Origin: Simkaniaceae bacterium
Lineage (GTDB): Bacteria; Chlamydiota; Chlamydiia; Chlamydiales; JACRBE01
DNA length: 40,473 nucleotides
Direction of reading: 5' to 3'
Assembly: GCA_022763045.1 (NCBI GenBank)
Contig: JALEGI010000017.1
Coordinates: 1-40,473 of the forward strand
This document shows, one piece after another, positions 1-7,369 of this stretch. A program made the position numbers and the translations under genes. Below the pieces are notes generated by a model. It ran no database searches and was not told the DNA's origin. It saw only the letters and a list, made by a program, of their open reading frames with translations. The first letter of the stretch is position 1. Each line of letters begins with the position of its first letter.

Positions 1-671
1 TCTTTGCTGGATACAGCTATTGGTTCCCAAAGTTCACAGGATTTAGACTCCACGAGGGACTTGGTAAGGCTGCATTTTGGTGCTGGCTATGGGGATTTTT
101 GGTCGCCTTTATGCCACTTTACGTTCTCGGATTCATGGGAGCGACGCGTCGCATGAACCACTACCCAGCAGGAAATGGCTGGCAGCCATTATTTGTTTTA
201 GCTGCCCTTGGAGTGATCTTGATCTTCACAGGCTTTATTCTTCAAATTGTTCAGTTCATCTACAGCGTAAGACATCGCGATTCACTTCGTGAAAATGCCG
301 ATGATCCATGGGATGGTCGCAACCTCGAGTGGTCGACAACTTCACCACCGCCCTTTTACAACTTCGCCTTTACGCCCGTGGTCCATGGTCGCGACGCTTT
401 TTGGGCGATGAAACACGAAGGTGCGCCAAAGCCTGAGCAGCGTGAATACGAAGATATCCACATGCCCAAGCATACTGGGGCCGGCTTTGCTATTGGCACT
501 TGGAGCTGCGTCTTTGGCTTTGCCATGGTCTGGCTCATCTGGTGGCTCGTTGCCGTCTCGTTTATTGCAATGATGGTGCATCTATTTATTCGCCTTTGCG
601 AAAAAGAAACAGAATACTACGTTCCCGCAGCGGAAGTGAAAGAAATTGAAATGAGGAGACAAAGCACATGA
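1..671 (+). CDS. cyoB: Cytochrome bo3 ubiquinol oxidase subunit I, C-terminal part (5' end outside window)
   Basis: Subunit I of the proton-pumping haem-copper quinol oxidase of the inner membrane. Only the last 222 codons are present; reading begins at base 3. The visible part has the last membrane helices, then the diagnostic cyoB stretches GFMGATRRM, DPWDGRNLEWSTTSPPPFYNF, DAFWAMK and HMPKHTGAG, two further helices and the YYVPAAEV tail. These are typical of CyoB rather than of cytochrome c oxidases. The haem and CuB histidines lie upstream of the window. The stop overlaps the cyoC start by four bases (ATGA), so translation is probably coupled. Confidence 0.96.
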   Translation, partial: FAGYSYWFPKFTGFRLHEGLGKAAFWCWLWGFLVAFMPLYVLGFMGATRRMNHYPAGNGWQPLFVLAALGVILIFTGFILQIVQFIYSVRHRDSLRENADDPWDGRNLEWSTTSPPPFYNFAFTPVVHGRDAFWAMKHEGAPKPEQREYEDIHMPKHTGAGFAIGTWSCVFGFAMVWLIWWLVAVSFIAMMVHLFIRLCEKETEYYVPAAEVKEIEMRRQST

Positions 672-1252
672 GCCACTCTCACGATGTCGAAGTTGAATCG
701 TACCAAAAGACCATCTTCGGGTTTTGGGTCTACCTGCTGACAGACTTTGTCTTTTTTGCAGTCTACTTTGCAGTCTATGCCGTGTTGCACAACAACACCT
801 TTGGCGGCATCACATCAGCTGAGGCCTTCAGCCTGCCCTACACACTTGTGCAAAGCATCTTCTTGCTGCTCGCAAGCTTCTTTGCAGGGCTTGGCGGGGC
901 AGCAGTACACAGAGGAAACAAAAATGCCAGCTGCTGGCTCTTTGTGATTACATTCCTCTTCGGGCTGATCTTTTTTGCCATGCAGTATAGCGAATTTGCA
1001 GGACTTGTGAGCTCAGGCAATAGCTGGACCCGCTCGGCATTTTTGTCGTCGTACTTCAACTTGGTTGGAATCTTACTTATCCATGTTCTGATTGCGCTAA
1101 TCTGGACCATCTTCTTCCTCATCCAAACGGGGATGGAGGGGCTCAGCGCGCGCATGGTTAAGCGCCTAACGTGCCTGCGCATGTTCTGGCAGTTTATCAA
1201 CATCATTTGGGTATTTATCTTCACAATCGTTTACTTACTTGGAGCCAATTAA
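668..1252 (+). CDS. cyoC: Cytochrome bo3 ubiquinol oxidase subunit III
   Basis: Subunit III of the bo3 quinol oxidase, a 194-residue membrane protein with about five helices (roughly residues 20-40, 60-85, 95-112, 132-152, 175-193). The start FGFWVYLLTDFVFFAVYF is characteristic of the subunit III family. The ATG at 668 lies inside the cyoB stop and is preceded by GAGGAG-like sequence. cyoD follows two bases after the stop. Length is normal for CyoC. Confidence 0.95.
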   Translation: MSHSHDVEVESYQKTIFGFWVYLLTDFVFFAVYFAVYAVLHNNTFGGITSAEAFSLPYTLVQSIFLLLASFFAGLGGAAVHRGNKNASCWLFVITFLFGLIFFAMQYSEFAGLVSSGNSWTRSAFLSSYFNLVGILLIHVLIALIWTIFFLIQTGMEGLSARMVKRLTCLRMFWQFINIIWVFIFTIVYLLGAN

Positions 1253-1253
1253 C

Positions 1254-1592
1254 ATGATTGATCAAGAGCACAGATGGAATATCAGCATCACGCCACTCAT
1301 CGTTGGCTTTCTCCTATCCCTTGGAATGCTTTGCGTTGCCTACTATATTGTGGGTGTTAAGCACTTGCGCGGCTGGGAAGAGGTGCTTTGGATCATGGGC
1401 TTTGCCGTCATCCAGGCGCTCTACCAGTTTGTCTACTTTCTCCACCTTGGTGCTGAAAATAAACCGCGCCACGGTTTGATGATCTTTGGCTTTATGATTC
1501 TGATCACGATCATTATCATTGGTGGGACGCTTTGGATCATGGCTAACCTCAGCTATGACACGCAGATACCGTTCCCCTCCCGCAACTACTAG
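1254..1592 (+). CDS. cyoD: Cytochrome bo3 ubiquinol oxidase subunit IV
   Basis: Small subunit IV of the bo3 oxidase, 112 residues with three hydrophobic helices and the family hallmark QALYQFVYFLHLG in the second. It probably helps assembly of the CuB centre in subunit I. I chose the ATG at 1254, two bases after the cyoC stop; a TTG at 1239 would extend it into cyoC and is less likely. The gene ends the cyoBCD block, and its stop is followed within a few bases by a large hairpin element (1593-1713). cyoE does not follow directly but lies 1.4 kb downstream. Confidence 0.94.
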   Translation: MIDQEHRWNISITPLIVGFLLSLGMLCVAYYIVGVKHLRGWEEVLWIMGFAVIQALYQFVYFLHLGAENKPRHGLMIFGFMILITIIIIGGTLWIMANLSYDTQIPFPSRNY

Positions 1593-1713
1593 TGAAGGGG
1601 ATTGCCTAGCACATCATCTTCACATTTACAAGAAGAGGGGCGTACGCTGACCGCTAGTGTACTGCCCCTCTTCTTGTAAATGCAAATCTGAGGCACTATC
1701 CAGATCCCCTTCA
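1593..1713. repeat. Structured hairpin element, copy 1
   Basis: A two-tier inverted repeat. The outer stem is 10 bp (1593-1602 with 1704-1713), followed by 5 bp (1603-1607 with 1691-1695). The inner stem is 18 bp and perfect (1624-1641 with 1664-1681). The 22-nt loop starts GTACGC, contains CCGCT and ends GTACT. The right arm is followed by GCAAATCTG. A second element at 16273-16368 shares the loop ends, CCGCT, the CATCTTYAC block on the left and CAAATCTG on the right, while its stems are unrelated in sequence. It sits directly after the cyo operon and could stop transcription, although no U-run follows the stem. Function unknown. Confidence 0.85.
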
Positions 1714-1720
1714 TCCACAG

Positions 1721-1761
1721 CTTGTAAAGCCGCTTTACAAGGTGGGATTGTCTGCTATAAT
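1721..1761 (+). promoter_or_regulatory. Promoter with 9-bp inverted repeat over the -35
   Basis: A perfect inverted repeat CTTGTAAAG-CCG-CTTTACAAG occupies 1721-1741. Its right arm contains a possible -35 (TTTACA, 1734-1739), followed after 16 bases by a consensus -10 TATAAT (1756-1761). Transcription would begin at about 1768, almost on the ATG at 1769, so the HAD-like gene may be leaderless. The repeat is placed to act as an operator. Promoter status is inferred from sequence only. Confidence 0.55.
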
Positions 1762-1768
1762 ACCATGC

Positions 1769-2557
1769 ATGTTTCGTCTTTTCCTCCTGATTTCTGCTTT
1801 TGCTTACGGCTATTGCGCAATCCATACAACAAATGACTTGATGTGCTTTGAACAAGAGTTGTCCCACTGCGATGACTCAACTTTAGTTCTATTTGATATT
1901 GGCGGCACTGTCCTAGAGCCTGTTGATACTTTGTTGCATTTGAAGTACTTACCCTGGATTCAGAATTGGTATCAGAAGCACTTCCTTGATATCTCCCAGT
2001 CTGAAATATGTAAAAATATCAAACTTATCCAACGTTCTGCAAACTGGAGGTTAACCGATCCGAGATGGCCTGAGCTCATTGAGTTGGCAGTCACCTCTGG
2101 GGCTACTGCGATTCCATTTACGAGGGTTATTTACGATGCAAGTGGACATCAAAAAAGAATTGAGTTGTATGAGGAGCTGGGGTTAAATTTTTCTGAAGGG
2201 AATTGTGATGTAGATGGTTCTCTTTTTCAATTCCATGATGGGATTTTAGAGACACAACATCCACTGAAAGGTGCTGTACTTGAGGAATTTCTAAAAAATT
2301 CTGAGGTTGGGAAGGTTATTTTTGTTGACGACCAGCTTGAACAGGTTGAGAGTGTCTATCAATATTGTGAATCGAGGGGGATTCCATGTGAGGCCTTTCA
2401 CTATCTCTCACCATTGCCCGCTCCTGCTCTAAATGAAAAGTGGGCTAACATGCAGATGCTTGGTTTAGTTCATTCAAATAAGTGGATTGCAGATCGTGAC
2501 CTTATCTGCTGTCCTTTCTGCGATGAGGCAATTTTGTCTTATCAGGGTTGTGAATGA
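1769..2557 (+). CDS. HAD-like protein (DUF2608 type) with signal peptide, C-terminus run into HIT remnant
   Basis: The protein starts with a hydrophobic leader (MFRLFLLISAFAYGYC) followed by a HAD-like core. Motif I is LFDIGGTV at about residues 40-47: the first Asp is kept, but the second Asp of the usual DxD is Gly. That argues against normal phosphatase chemistry. A later VIFVDDQLEQV fits HAD motif IV. The general pattern matches the DUF2608 family that I recall from environmental chlamydiae and Legionella. I chose the ATG at 1769 rather than an in-frame GTG at 1742, because the TATAAT lies between them. The last 15-20 residues (LICCPFCDEAILSYQ) look like the start of a HIT protein, so the native C-terminus was probably lost in a deletion. 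Confidence 0.75.
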   Translation: MFRLFLLISAFAYGYCAIHTTNDLMCFEQELSHCDDSTLVLFDIGGTVLEPVDTLLHLKYLPWIQNWYQKHFLDISQSEICKNIKLIQRSANWRLTDPRWPELIELAVTSGATAIPFTRVIYDASGHQKRIELYEELGLNFSEGNCDVDGSLFQFHDGILETQHPLKGAVLEEFLKNSEVGKVIFVDDQLEQVESVYQYCESRGIPCEAFHYLSPLPAPALNEKWANMQMLGLVHSNKWIADRDLICCPFCDEAILSYQGCE

Positions 2558-2798
2558 GGTGGTTAGAGCTGAGTTTGGGACAAGCTCATATCTTTTGCTG
2601 CAAAAAAATGGGCTTGAGGTCGGGCAAAGCGTTCCTCATGTCCACTTTCATTATATCCCCCGCAAAAGGGGAGGGCTAAATTCAATGGACATGATCTTAA
2701 AACTCTATGACGAGGCTGCAAAGGAACCTATTTCCAAGGAGGAAATGGATGCTGCTGTGCAGAGATTGTCAGACTTATTGCTGTTGCGAGCGGCGTGA
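2501..2798 (+). pseudogene. HIT-family protein remnant (internal deletion and frameshift)
   Basis: Two pieces of one HIT-family gene can be read. The start (CPFCDEAILSYQ, about 2511-2546) is in the reading frame of the upstream HAD-like gene. The C-terminal half (about 2547-2798) is in a different frame and contains LLLQKNGLEVGQSVPHVHFH, the HIT signature with its HxHxH triad. Family members have roughly 50-60 residues between these parts, which are missing here. The gene therefore looks deleted internally and frameshifted, and was fused to its neighbour at the same time. An intact HIT gene is present at 11602-11973. Confidence 0.72.
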
Positions 2799-2945
2799 TG
2801 AGGGTGTGCTGTACTCATCTTGCTCTTGCTGCTGCGGTTCTTGGCGCGTCTGCGAGCGAGACGAAGGGGGTTGAGTCGGCTGCTGGGGTTTGCTTGGGCT
2901 GCTGCACGCTGCTAGTAGTAAAATGAGGGGAAGAAATTTTTTCAT
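2775..2945 (-). CDS. Small Gln/Pro/Ser-rich lipoprotein
   Basis: A 56-residue reading frame on the minus strand begins MKKFLPLILLLAACSS, a textbook lipoprotein signal with lipobox LAAC (Cys14), followed by a hydrophilic tail rich in Gln, Pro, Ser and Arg. A good Shine-Dalgarno (GGAGA) lies five bases before the ATG. The 3' end overlaps the HIT remnant by 24 bases in convergent orientation. It is divergent from cyoE, with 83 bases between the two starts. No function can be assigned. The SD plus lipobox make it credible despite its size. Confidence 0.72.
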   Translation of the reverse strand: MKKFLPLILLLAACSSPSKPQQPTQPPSSRSQTRQEPQQQEQDEYSTPSSRRSQQQ

Positions 2946-3028
2946 AAAGGTCTCCTTTTCTTTTCAATCTAGCAAAGTTGTTTTTTTTTCGCTTGCCTTC
3001 TATCAAAAAAATTTGATACTGGGCCTTT

Positions 3029-3871
3029 ATGGATGCTGTTCACTCTTACTATAAGTTAACGAAACCGGGAATCATTTTTGGCAATGCGGTCACCTGTGTG
3101 GGGGGCTTTGCCCTCGCCTCCAGGTCGGGCTTTGATTGGCAGCTCTTTGTCGCAACGCTCGTTGGGCTCAGCTTTGTCGTCGCCTCTGCTTGCGTTTTCA
3201 ACAATGTGATCGATCGCGAGCATGATCAGAAGATGGCCCGCACCCGGAATCGGGCACTTGCAATGGGCCGAATTCCGGTTGGGAATGCACTCTTTTTCGG
3301 GGCGAGTTTGCTTGTGGTGGGCGTTGCTGTGCTCAGCTTTTTCTCCCACTGGGCGGCGGCGCTCTATGCGCTGCTTGGTTTTGTCGGCTATGTCTTTGTC
3401 TATAGTTATCTTAAGTACAAGACTGTCCATGGAACGCTTATTGGCTCTATCGCGGGCGCGCTACCTCCGGTTGTGGGCTACGCGGGGGCAGTTGGGCACG
3501 TTGATTGGTGGGCTTTTGTCATCTTTCTGATGATTGTTACTTGGCAGATGCCCCACTTTTTCGCAATTGCGATCTTTCGGATGCGTGACTACGGCTCTGC
3601 AGGCGTGCCGGTGCTTCCTTTGGTGCGCGGGGTCTATGCGACTAAGGTGCAGATGCTGCTTTATACTGTGGCGTATGTGGCGGTGAGCGCTCTTTTGATC
3701 CCCTACTTGGGCTGGATTTATGCGGCGTGCACTTTAAGCCTAGGCGCTGCGTGGATAGTGATCAGCCTTAGGGGCTTTTGGGCCACAAACGACGGGGTTT
3801 GGGCCCGAAAAATGTTTATCTTTTCGCTTTTGATCGTGGTGGCCGTTTGCGCCAGTTTGATCGTTTCTTGA
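3029..3871 (+). CDS. cyoE: Protohaem IX farnesyltransferase (haem O synthase)
   Basis: Converts haem B to haem O by adding a farnesyl group; haem O is the cofactor of the bo3 oxidase encoded upstream. The protein has 280 residues and is a UbiA-type membrane prenyltransferase with about nine helices. It shows KLTKPGI at the N-terminus and the first Asp-rich motif NNVIDREHDQKMARTRNR around residues 60-76, with the second polar loop near FRMRDYGSAGVPVLP (about residues 185-200). Length and motifs match CyoE/CtaB. It is cut off from cyoBCD by 1.4 kb that includes a damaged gene. The 3' end overlaps the convergent helicase gene by 56 bases. Confidence 0.94.
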   Translation: MDAVHSYYKLTKPGIIFGNAVTCVGGFALASRSGFDWQLFVATLVGLSFVVASACVFNNVIDREHDQKMARTRNRALAMGRIPVGNALFFGASLLVVGVAVLSFFSHWAAALYALLGFVGYVFVYSYLKYKTVHGTLIGSIAGALPPVVGYAGAVGHVDWWAFVIFLMIVTWQMPHFFAIAIFRMRDYGSAGVPVLPLVRGVYATKVQMLLYTVAYVAVSALLIPYLGWIYAACTLSLGAAWIVISLRGFWATNDGVWARKMFIFSLLIVVAVCASLIVS

Positions 3872-5057
3872 ATGGCTTGTTTGGGCGCTTTTTCTTATTA
3901 TTCGGCTTGTCGCTGAATTGGGGTTTGTTGCGAGGCTCTAGGCCTTCGATCTCTGTAACGGCGATTTTTTGACCGGTGAAGCCCTCAATCTGTCTGACAA
4001 GTCCACCCTCTTGGTTAGAGGCAAAAGAAATCGCAGTTCCTTTTGCTCCAGCGCGGCCTGTGCGACCAATTCTATGCACATAATCTTCAATATTGCGGGG
4101 CAAGTCGAAGTTAATGACGTGCGTGATTGTCGAGACATCAATTCCACGGGCTGCCACATCAGTTGCAACCATGATACGAATGGTACCATCTTTGAGTTGA
4201 CCAATAGCGCGCGTGCGCTGCCTTTGACTCATATCGCCATGCAATGCTGCTGCTGGAAAGCCATTTTCGTGTAGTTCGCCGACAAGCTTTGCCGCGTGAC
4301 GCTTTGTTGAGGTGAAAATGATGGCATACTCAAGTTCATCTTCGCGAAGAATATAGTTAAGCAGGCGGTTTTTGTGGCCAATATTGTCTGCAAAATGCAG
4401 CTTTTGCTCGATATTCTCATGCTTCTCTTTTTTGGCATGGACCACAATTTCCATTGGGTTGGTGAGTAGTCGATCTGAGAGTTTGGCAACATTACCATCA
4501 AATGTAGCAGAGAATAAGAGCGTTTGTCTGTCAGCAGGCGTTTTTGAAACGATCTCTTCGACGGGCTCTAAAAAACCCATGTCTAACATGCGGTCGGCTT
4601 CGTCGAGCACAAGCATTTCTAGACGTGCAAAGTTGACTTTTTTACGGTTGATGAAATCGATCAGGCGACCAGGAGTGGCGACGAGGATGTCATAGGGCTT
4701 TGAGAGTTTTCTCAGCTGTGGGGGCAGTGGCATTCCGCCGCAAACACAAACAGTTTTTGCTCGTTTCAAGTGTTTGCTATACTTATTTGCCTGGTCAGTG
4801 ATTTGCATAGCTAGCTCACGAGTTGGCGCTAAAATCAAAATACGCGGGCCCTTGGCAGACTCTTTTGCAGGTGATAGGAGTTTATTGAGTGCAGGGAGCA
4901 AAAAGGCTGCAGTCTTGCCAGTCCCGGTTTGTGCAGAGCCCCGAATGTCAAATCCCTTCATAATTTTTGGGATCGCCTTGAGCTGAATTTTTGTGGGCTC
5001 ATCATAATCAAGTGCCTTGAGAATGAGAGGATGTAGTTCTAAATCTTTGAAGTTCAT
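3816..5057 (-). CDS. DEAD-box ATP-dependent RNA helicase (RhlE/DeaD type)
   Basis: An RNA-remodelling ATPase of the cytoplasm, probably acting in ribosome assembly or RNA decay. It has 413 residues with all core motifs: Q motif (PTKIQLKAIP), Walker A AQTGTGKT (about residues 42-49), PTRELA, GG, TPGR, DEAD (VLDEADRMLDMGF, near residue 150), SAT (LFSATF) and HRIGRTGRAG near residue 330. The tail is short and strongly basic (Lys/Arg-rich), as in RhlE-like enzymes that use the tail to hold RNA. It is a single gene, convergent with cyoE and divergent from the peptidase operon at 5099. Confidence 0.93.
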   Translation of the reverse strand: MNFKDLELHPLILKALDYDEPTKIQLKAIPKIMKGFDIRGSAQTGTGKTAAFLLPALNKLLSPAKESAKGPRILILAPTRELAMQITDQANKYSKHLKRAKTVCVCGGMPLPPQLRKLSKPYDILVATPGRLIDFINRKKVNFARLEMLVLDEADRMLDMGFLEPVEEIVSKTPADRQTLLFSATFDGNVAKLSDRLLTNPMEIVVHAKKEKHENIEQKLHFADNIGHKNRLLNYILREDELEYAIIFTSTKRHAAKLVGELHENGFPAAALHGDMSQRQRTRAIGQLKDGTIRIMVATDVAARGIDVSTITHVINFDLPRNIEDYVHRIGRTGRAGAKGTAISFASNQEGGLVRQIEGFTGQKIAVTEIEGLEPRNKPQFSDKPNNKKKRPNKPFKKRSNWRKRPPRSKAKR

Positions 5058-5098
5058 AAATCACGCTTAAATTTTCTTTTAAATCGTTTAAGTCTATC

Positions 5099-5911
5099 AT
5101 GTTTCATGATATGCAGCACCATATAATCGACAAGCAGCGCATTATTTCTGATACTTATCTATGGGAAGTTCAAAATATTTTTCCCCTTAAAGAACTTATT
5201 TTGACCTGGAATGGCGAGAGGCCAGAGTCAGGCAGCTCCCTTTTTGAAATAAAAACTGAGGAAAAATGGATTCCCTATGCAGAATGGGGGCCGAATTTTC
5301 AAAGAACTCTTAGCGATTTTCAAGATGTCTTTCCTGCAAATGGGGCGCGCCAATTTTCTGTGAGGGTCTCGGGGTCTCTGTTAAACTTGCGCTCATTGCA
5401 TATCACTGCAGGAAATTTTACGCGGAAGGGTGGAGCGGTTGGGCAGTTTTCTGGACTCTCTCAAATGGCTCTTGCCGATCCAAGAGCAAATCGTCTCTGC
5501 TCGCCGACGTCGACAGCGGCAGTTCTTCGCCATTATAATTGCCCCGTAGATCCGCTGATCTTTGCGCGCTGTTGCTATGATTCAGGCCACGACATCTATG
5601 GTAATTGGGTACTTGCAATGGCTGAGGCCTCAAATCTTTTAGGAGCCGGGTATCGCTGCTATGTGACCCGTTGCGATTTTTCCTCTCTGCGCGGGCCAGC
5701 TCCGGTGAGCGTAAAAGGGCAGCTTCCTGGGGCGCCAAAGGCCTATAATAGTGGACATCTAATGGTCTACTTGGGCTATAATGCCCAAACCCAGATGGTT
5801 AGCTGTATGGACCCTGCCTTTTCTAGAGACGAAAAGACTCTGGTAAGCTATCCTCTTGAGTCTTTTTTAAACGCCTGGAATGGTATTGCCTACATTATGG
5901 AGAGACAATGA
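5099..5911 (+). CDS. C39-like papain-fold peptidase
   Basis: A 270-residue protein with no signal peptide. The second half shows the order of a C39-type cysteine peptidase: Cys134 in NRLCSPTSTAAVLRHY, His220 in SGHLMVYLGY and Asp238 in MDPAF. The first 120 residues form a separate domain I do not recognise. It is the first gene of a tight operon with two GNATs and a DUF1653 protein; its stop overlaps the first GNAT start by four bases. The substrate is unknown; a role as a secreted effector or as a processing peptidase are both possible. The ATG at 5099 has only a weak SD, and an ATG at 5111 is an alternative start. Confidence 0.72.
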   Translation: MFHDMQHHIIDKQRIISDTYLWEVQNIFPLKELILTWNGERPESGSSLFEIKTEEKWIPYAEWGPNFQRTLSDFQDVFPANGARQFSVRVSGSLLNLRSLHITAGNFTRKGGAVGQFSGLSQMALADPRANRLCSPTSTAAVLRHYNCPVDPLIFARCCYDSGHDIYGNWVLAMAEASNLLGAGYRCYVTRCDFSSLRGPAPVSVKGQLPGAPKAYNSGHLMVYLGYNAQTQMVSCMDPAFSRDEKTLVSYPLESFLNAWNGIAYIMERQ

Positions 5912-6504
5912 AATATTTAATTGGAATCCTGAGTTTTTTCTGCCTACACGCGGCAACAATTGAGCTTGCAAGTGACGTCACCCCTCATATTCCCCATTTA
6001 GCTGAACTACGCATGGAAGTTTTCCGCGAATACCCCTACCTCTATGATGGCGAGCTAGAGTATGAAATGGCCTATCTGAGTCAATACCAAGAGGCGGAGC
6101 GCAGCTTTTTTGTTTTAGCAAAAGAGGGAGATCGAGTGATTGGTGCCATTTCTGGGATCCCTGTGGAAGAGTCTTTTGATGGATGCAAAGATGCTTTTGA
6201 AACAAGAGGCCTCGACTCTAGTAAAACGCTTTACCTAGGGGAGATCGTTTTGCAAAAATCGTATCGAATGAACCACATTGGGACAGAGCTCTACAGAGCT
6301 TTTGAAAACTTCGCACGTGAGGCAGGCTACACCTCAATTGCAGCTTGCATGGTCGTAAAAGAAAAAAGTACCTTTGTTGATGTTGCTGCCGCCCACCGTG
6401 GGTTTAAAAAAATCGAGGGGTTCGTCGGAGAGTATGAGTGGAAAGAAGTGGGCGCTGAAGAAAGTACAATGCATCCAATGCAATTTTGGATTAAGGAGTT
6501 ATAA
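5908..6504 (+). CDS. GNAT-family acetyltransferase with N-terminal signal sequence (tandem copy 1)
   Basis: A 198-residue protein. Residues 1-16 (MKYLIGILSFFCLHAA) look like a short Sec signal, and the GNAT fold starts straight after (TIELASDV). The acetyl-CoA region is recognisable: FFVLAKEGDRVIGAISGIP, LYLGEIVLQKSYRMNHIGTELY (the Q/RxxGxG/A loop is modified to RMNHIG), and FENFAREAGYTSI. A good SD (GGAGAG) precedes the ATG, which overlaps the peptidase stop. It is about 50% identical by eye to the next gene, and both end FW(I/V)KEL. The exported position is inferred; the acetyl acceptor is unknown. Confidence 0.8.
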   Translation: MKYLIGILSFFCLHAATIELASDVTPHIPHLAELRMEVFREYPYLYDGELEYEMAYLSQYQEAERSFFVLAKEGDRVIGAISGIPVEESFDGCKDAFETRGLDSSKTLYLGEIVLQKSYRMNHIGTELYRAFENFAREAGYTSIAACMVVKEKSTFVDVAAAHRGFKKIEGFVGEYEWKEVGAEESTMHPMQFWIKEL

Positions 6505-7104
6505 ATGATTAAATATCTATATGCTTGCGTAGCCTGTCTAGCGCTAAATGCAACATCAATTGAAATTCTCGAGGAATTGGGCCCCAATTCGACTCAGTTT
6601 GCTAACTTGTGTCACGAGGCATTTGCACAGCCCCCATACTCGTATGAGCCAGATCTTGAATATGAGGCTGAATATCTCAAGTTTTATGAAAATTCAGACA
6701 ATAGCATCTTTATTCTCGCAAAAGAGGGTGAAGAAATTGTAGGTGCAATTACGGGGATTCCCGTTGCAGAATCATTTGATGAGTGTAGAGAGGCATTTGA
6801 ACAAATGGGTGTTGATTACACCGGTATGTACTATCTAGGTGAGCTAGTCATAAAAACCAGCCATCAAGAAAAAGGCATTGGATCTAAGCTTTATGACGCT
6901 TTTGAAAAGTTTGCACGTGAAAAAGGCTACCGTTCAATCACCGCCTGTACGCTGGTCAACGGTGAGAAGTATTTTATGGATCGCGCCATTCAAAAACGTG
7001 GATTCAAACGGATTGAGAACTTTGTTGTCCCATTTGAGTGGAAAAACATTGGTGCAGATGAAATTACTATGCACCCGATGCAATTTTGGGTCAAGGAGCT
7101 GTAA
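6505..7104 (+). CDS. GNAT-family acetyltransferase with N-terminal signal sequence (tandem copy 2)
   Basis: A 199-residue paralogue of the preceding gene, made by tandem duplication. Residues 1-17 (MIKYLYACVACLALNAT) form a hydrophobic leader ending in a plausible ALNA cleavage site. The GNAT core follows, with FILAKEGEEIVGAITGIP, the beta-4 strand YLGELVIKTSH and the better preserved acetyl-CoA loop QEKGIGSKLYDAF. The ATG follows the previous TAA directly; its SD (AAGGAG) is made of the Lys-Glu codons at the end of copy 1. The closer match of the CoA loop to consensus suggests this copy is the more conventional enzyme. Confidence 0.82.
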   Translation: MIKYLYACVACLALNATSIEILEELGPNSTQFANLCHEAFAQPPYSYEPDLEYEAEYLKFYENSDNSIFILAKEGEEIVGAITGIPVAESFDECREAFEQMGVDYTGMYYLGELVIKTSHQEKGIGSKLYDAFEKFAREKGYRSITACTLVNGEKYFMDRAIQKRGFKRIENFVVPFEWKNIGADEITMHPMQFWVKEL

Positions 7105-7347
7105 ATGAGTTTGCTAGAGTATAGTCAAGAAGCCCGGTCAATTGAGGCCGGCAGTTTTTATACCCATTTCAAGGGGATGGAGTATAAGGTTCTCAGCGTC
7201 GCAAGACATAGTGAAACCTTAGAAGAGCTCGTTGTCTATCAGGCGCTCTACGGACAAAGGGATATTTGGGTGAGGCCCTTAAAGATGTTTCTTGAGAAAG
7301 TCACCATTGATGGAAAGAGTGTCAGTCGATTCAATAAGAAGAGCTAA
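7105..7347 (+). CDS. DUF1653 family protein
   Basis: An 80-residue protein matching the small DUF1653 family, with the core GSFYTHFKGMEYKVLSVARH, LEELVVYQALYG and WVRPLKMFLEKV (about residues 14-70). The family is widespread and often described as an uncharacterised small fold; its function is unknown. It starts directly after the stop of GNAT copy 2 with an SD AAGGAG, so it is the last gene of the peptidase-GNAT-GNAT operon. Confidence 0.85.
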   Translation: MSLLEYSQEARSIEAGSFYTHFKGMEYKVLSVARHSETLEELVVYQALYGQRDIWVRPLKMFLEKVTIDGKSVSRFNKKS

Positions 7348-7369
7348 TCGTTTTTGTTAAAACGTTAAT

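Noticed and set aside
838-1224. 128-codon open frame on the minus strand inside cyoC
   Set aside because: It lies opposite a clear cyoC gene and has no recognisable protein features.
1593-1713. Hairpin elements as integron attC sites
   Set aside because: No integrase, no clear R'/R'' core (GTTRRRY) and no cassette array. The long perfect stems also differ from the imperfect attC form.
1593-1713. Hairpin elements as simple intrinsic terminators
   Set aside because: No T-run follows either stem and the long loops are conserved, which an ordinary terminator does not need. A terminator effect remains possible in addition.
3056-3430. Open frame opposite cyoE
   Set aside because: Codon-mirror of the conserved CyoE sequence with no features of its own.
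6487-7104. Both GNAT proteins end in KEL, resembling an ER retention signal
   Set aside because: The residue before KEL is Ile or Val, which does not fit the KDEL-type consensus, and the Lys-Glu codons AAGGAG double as the SD of the next gene.
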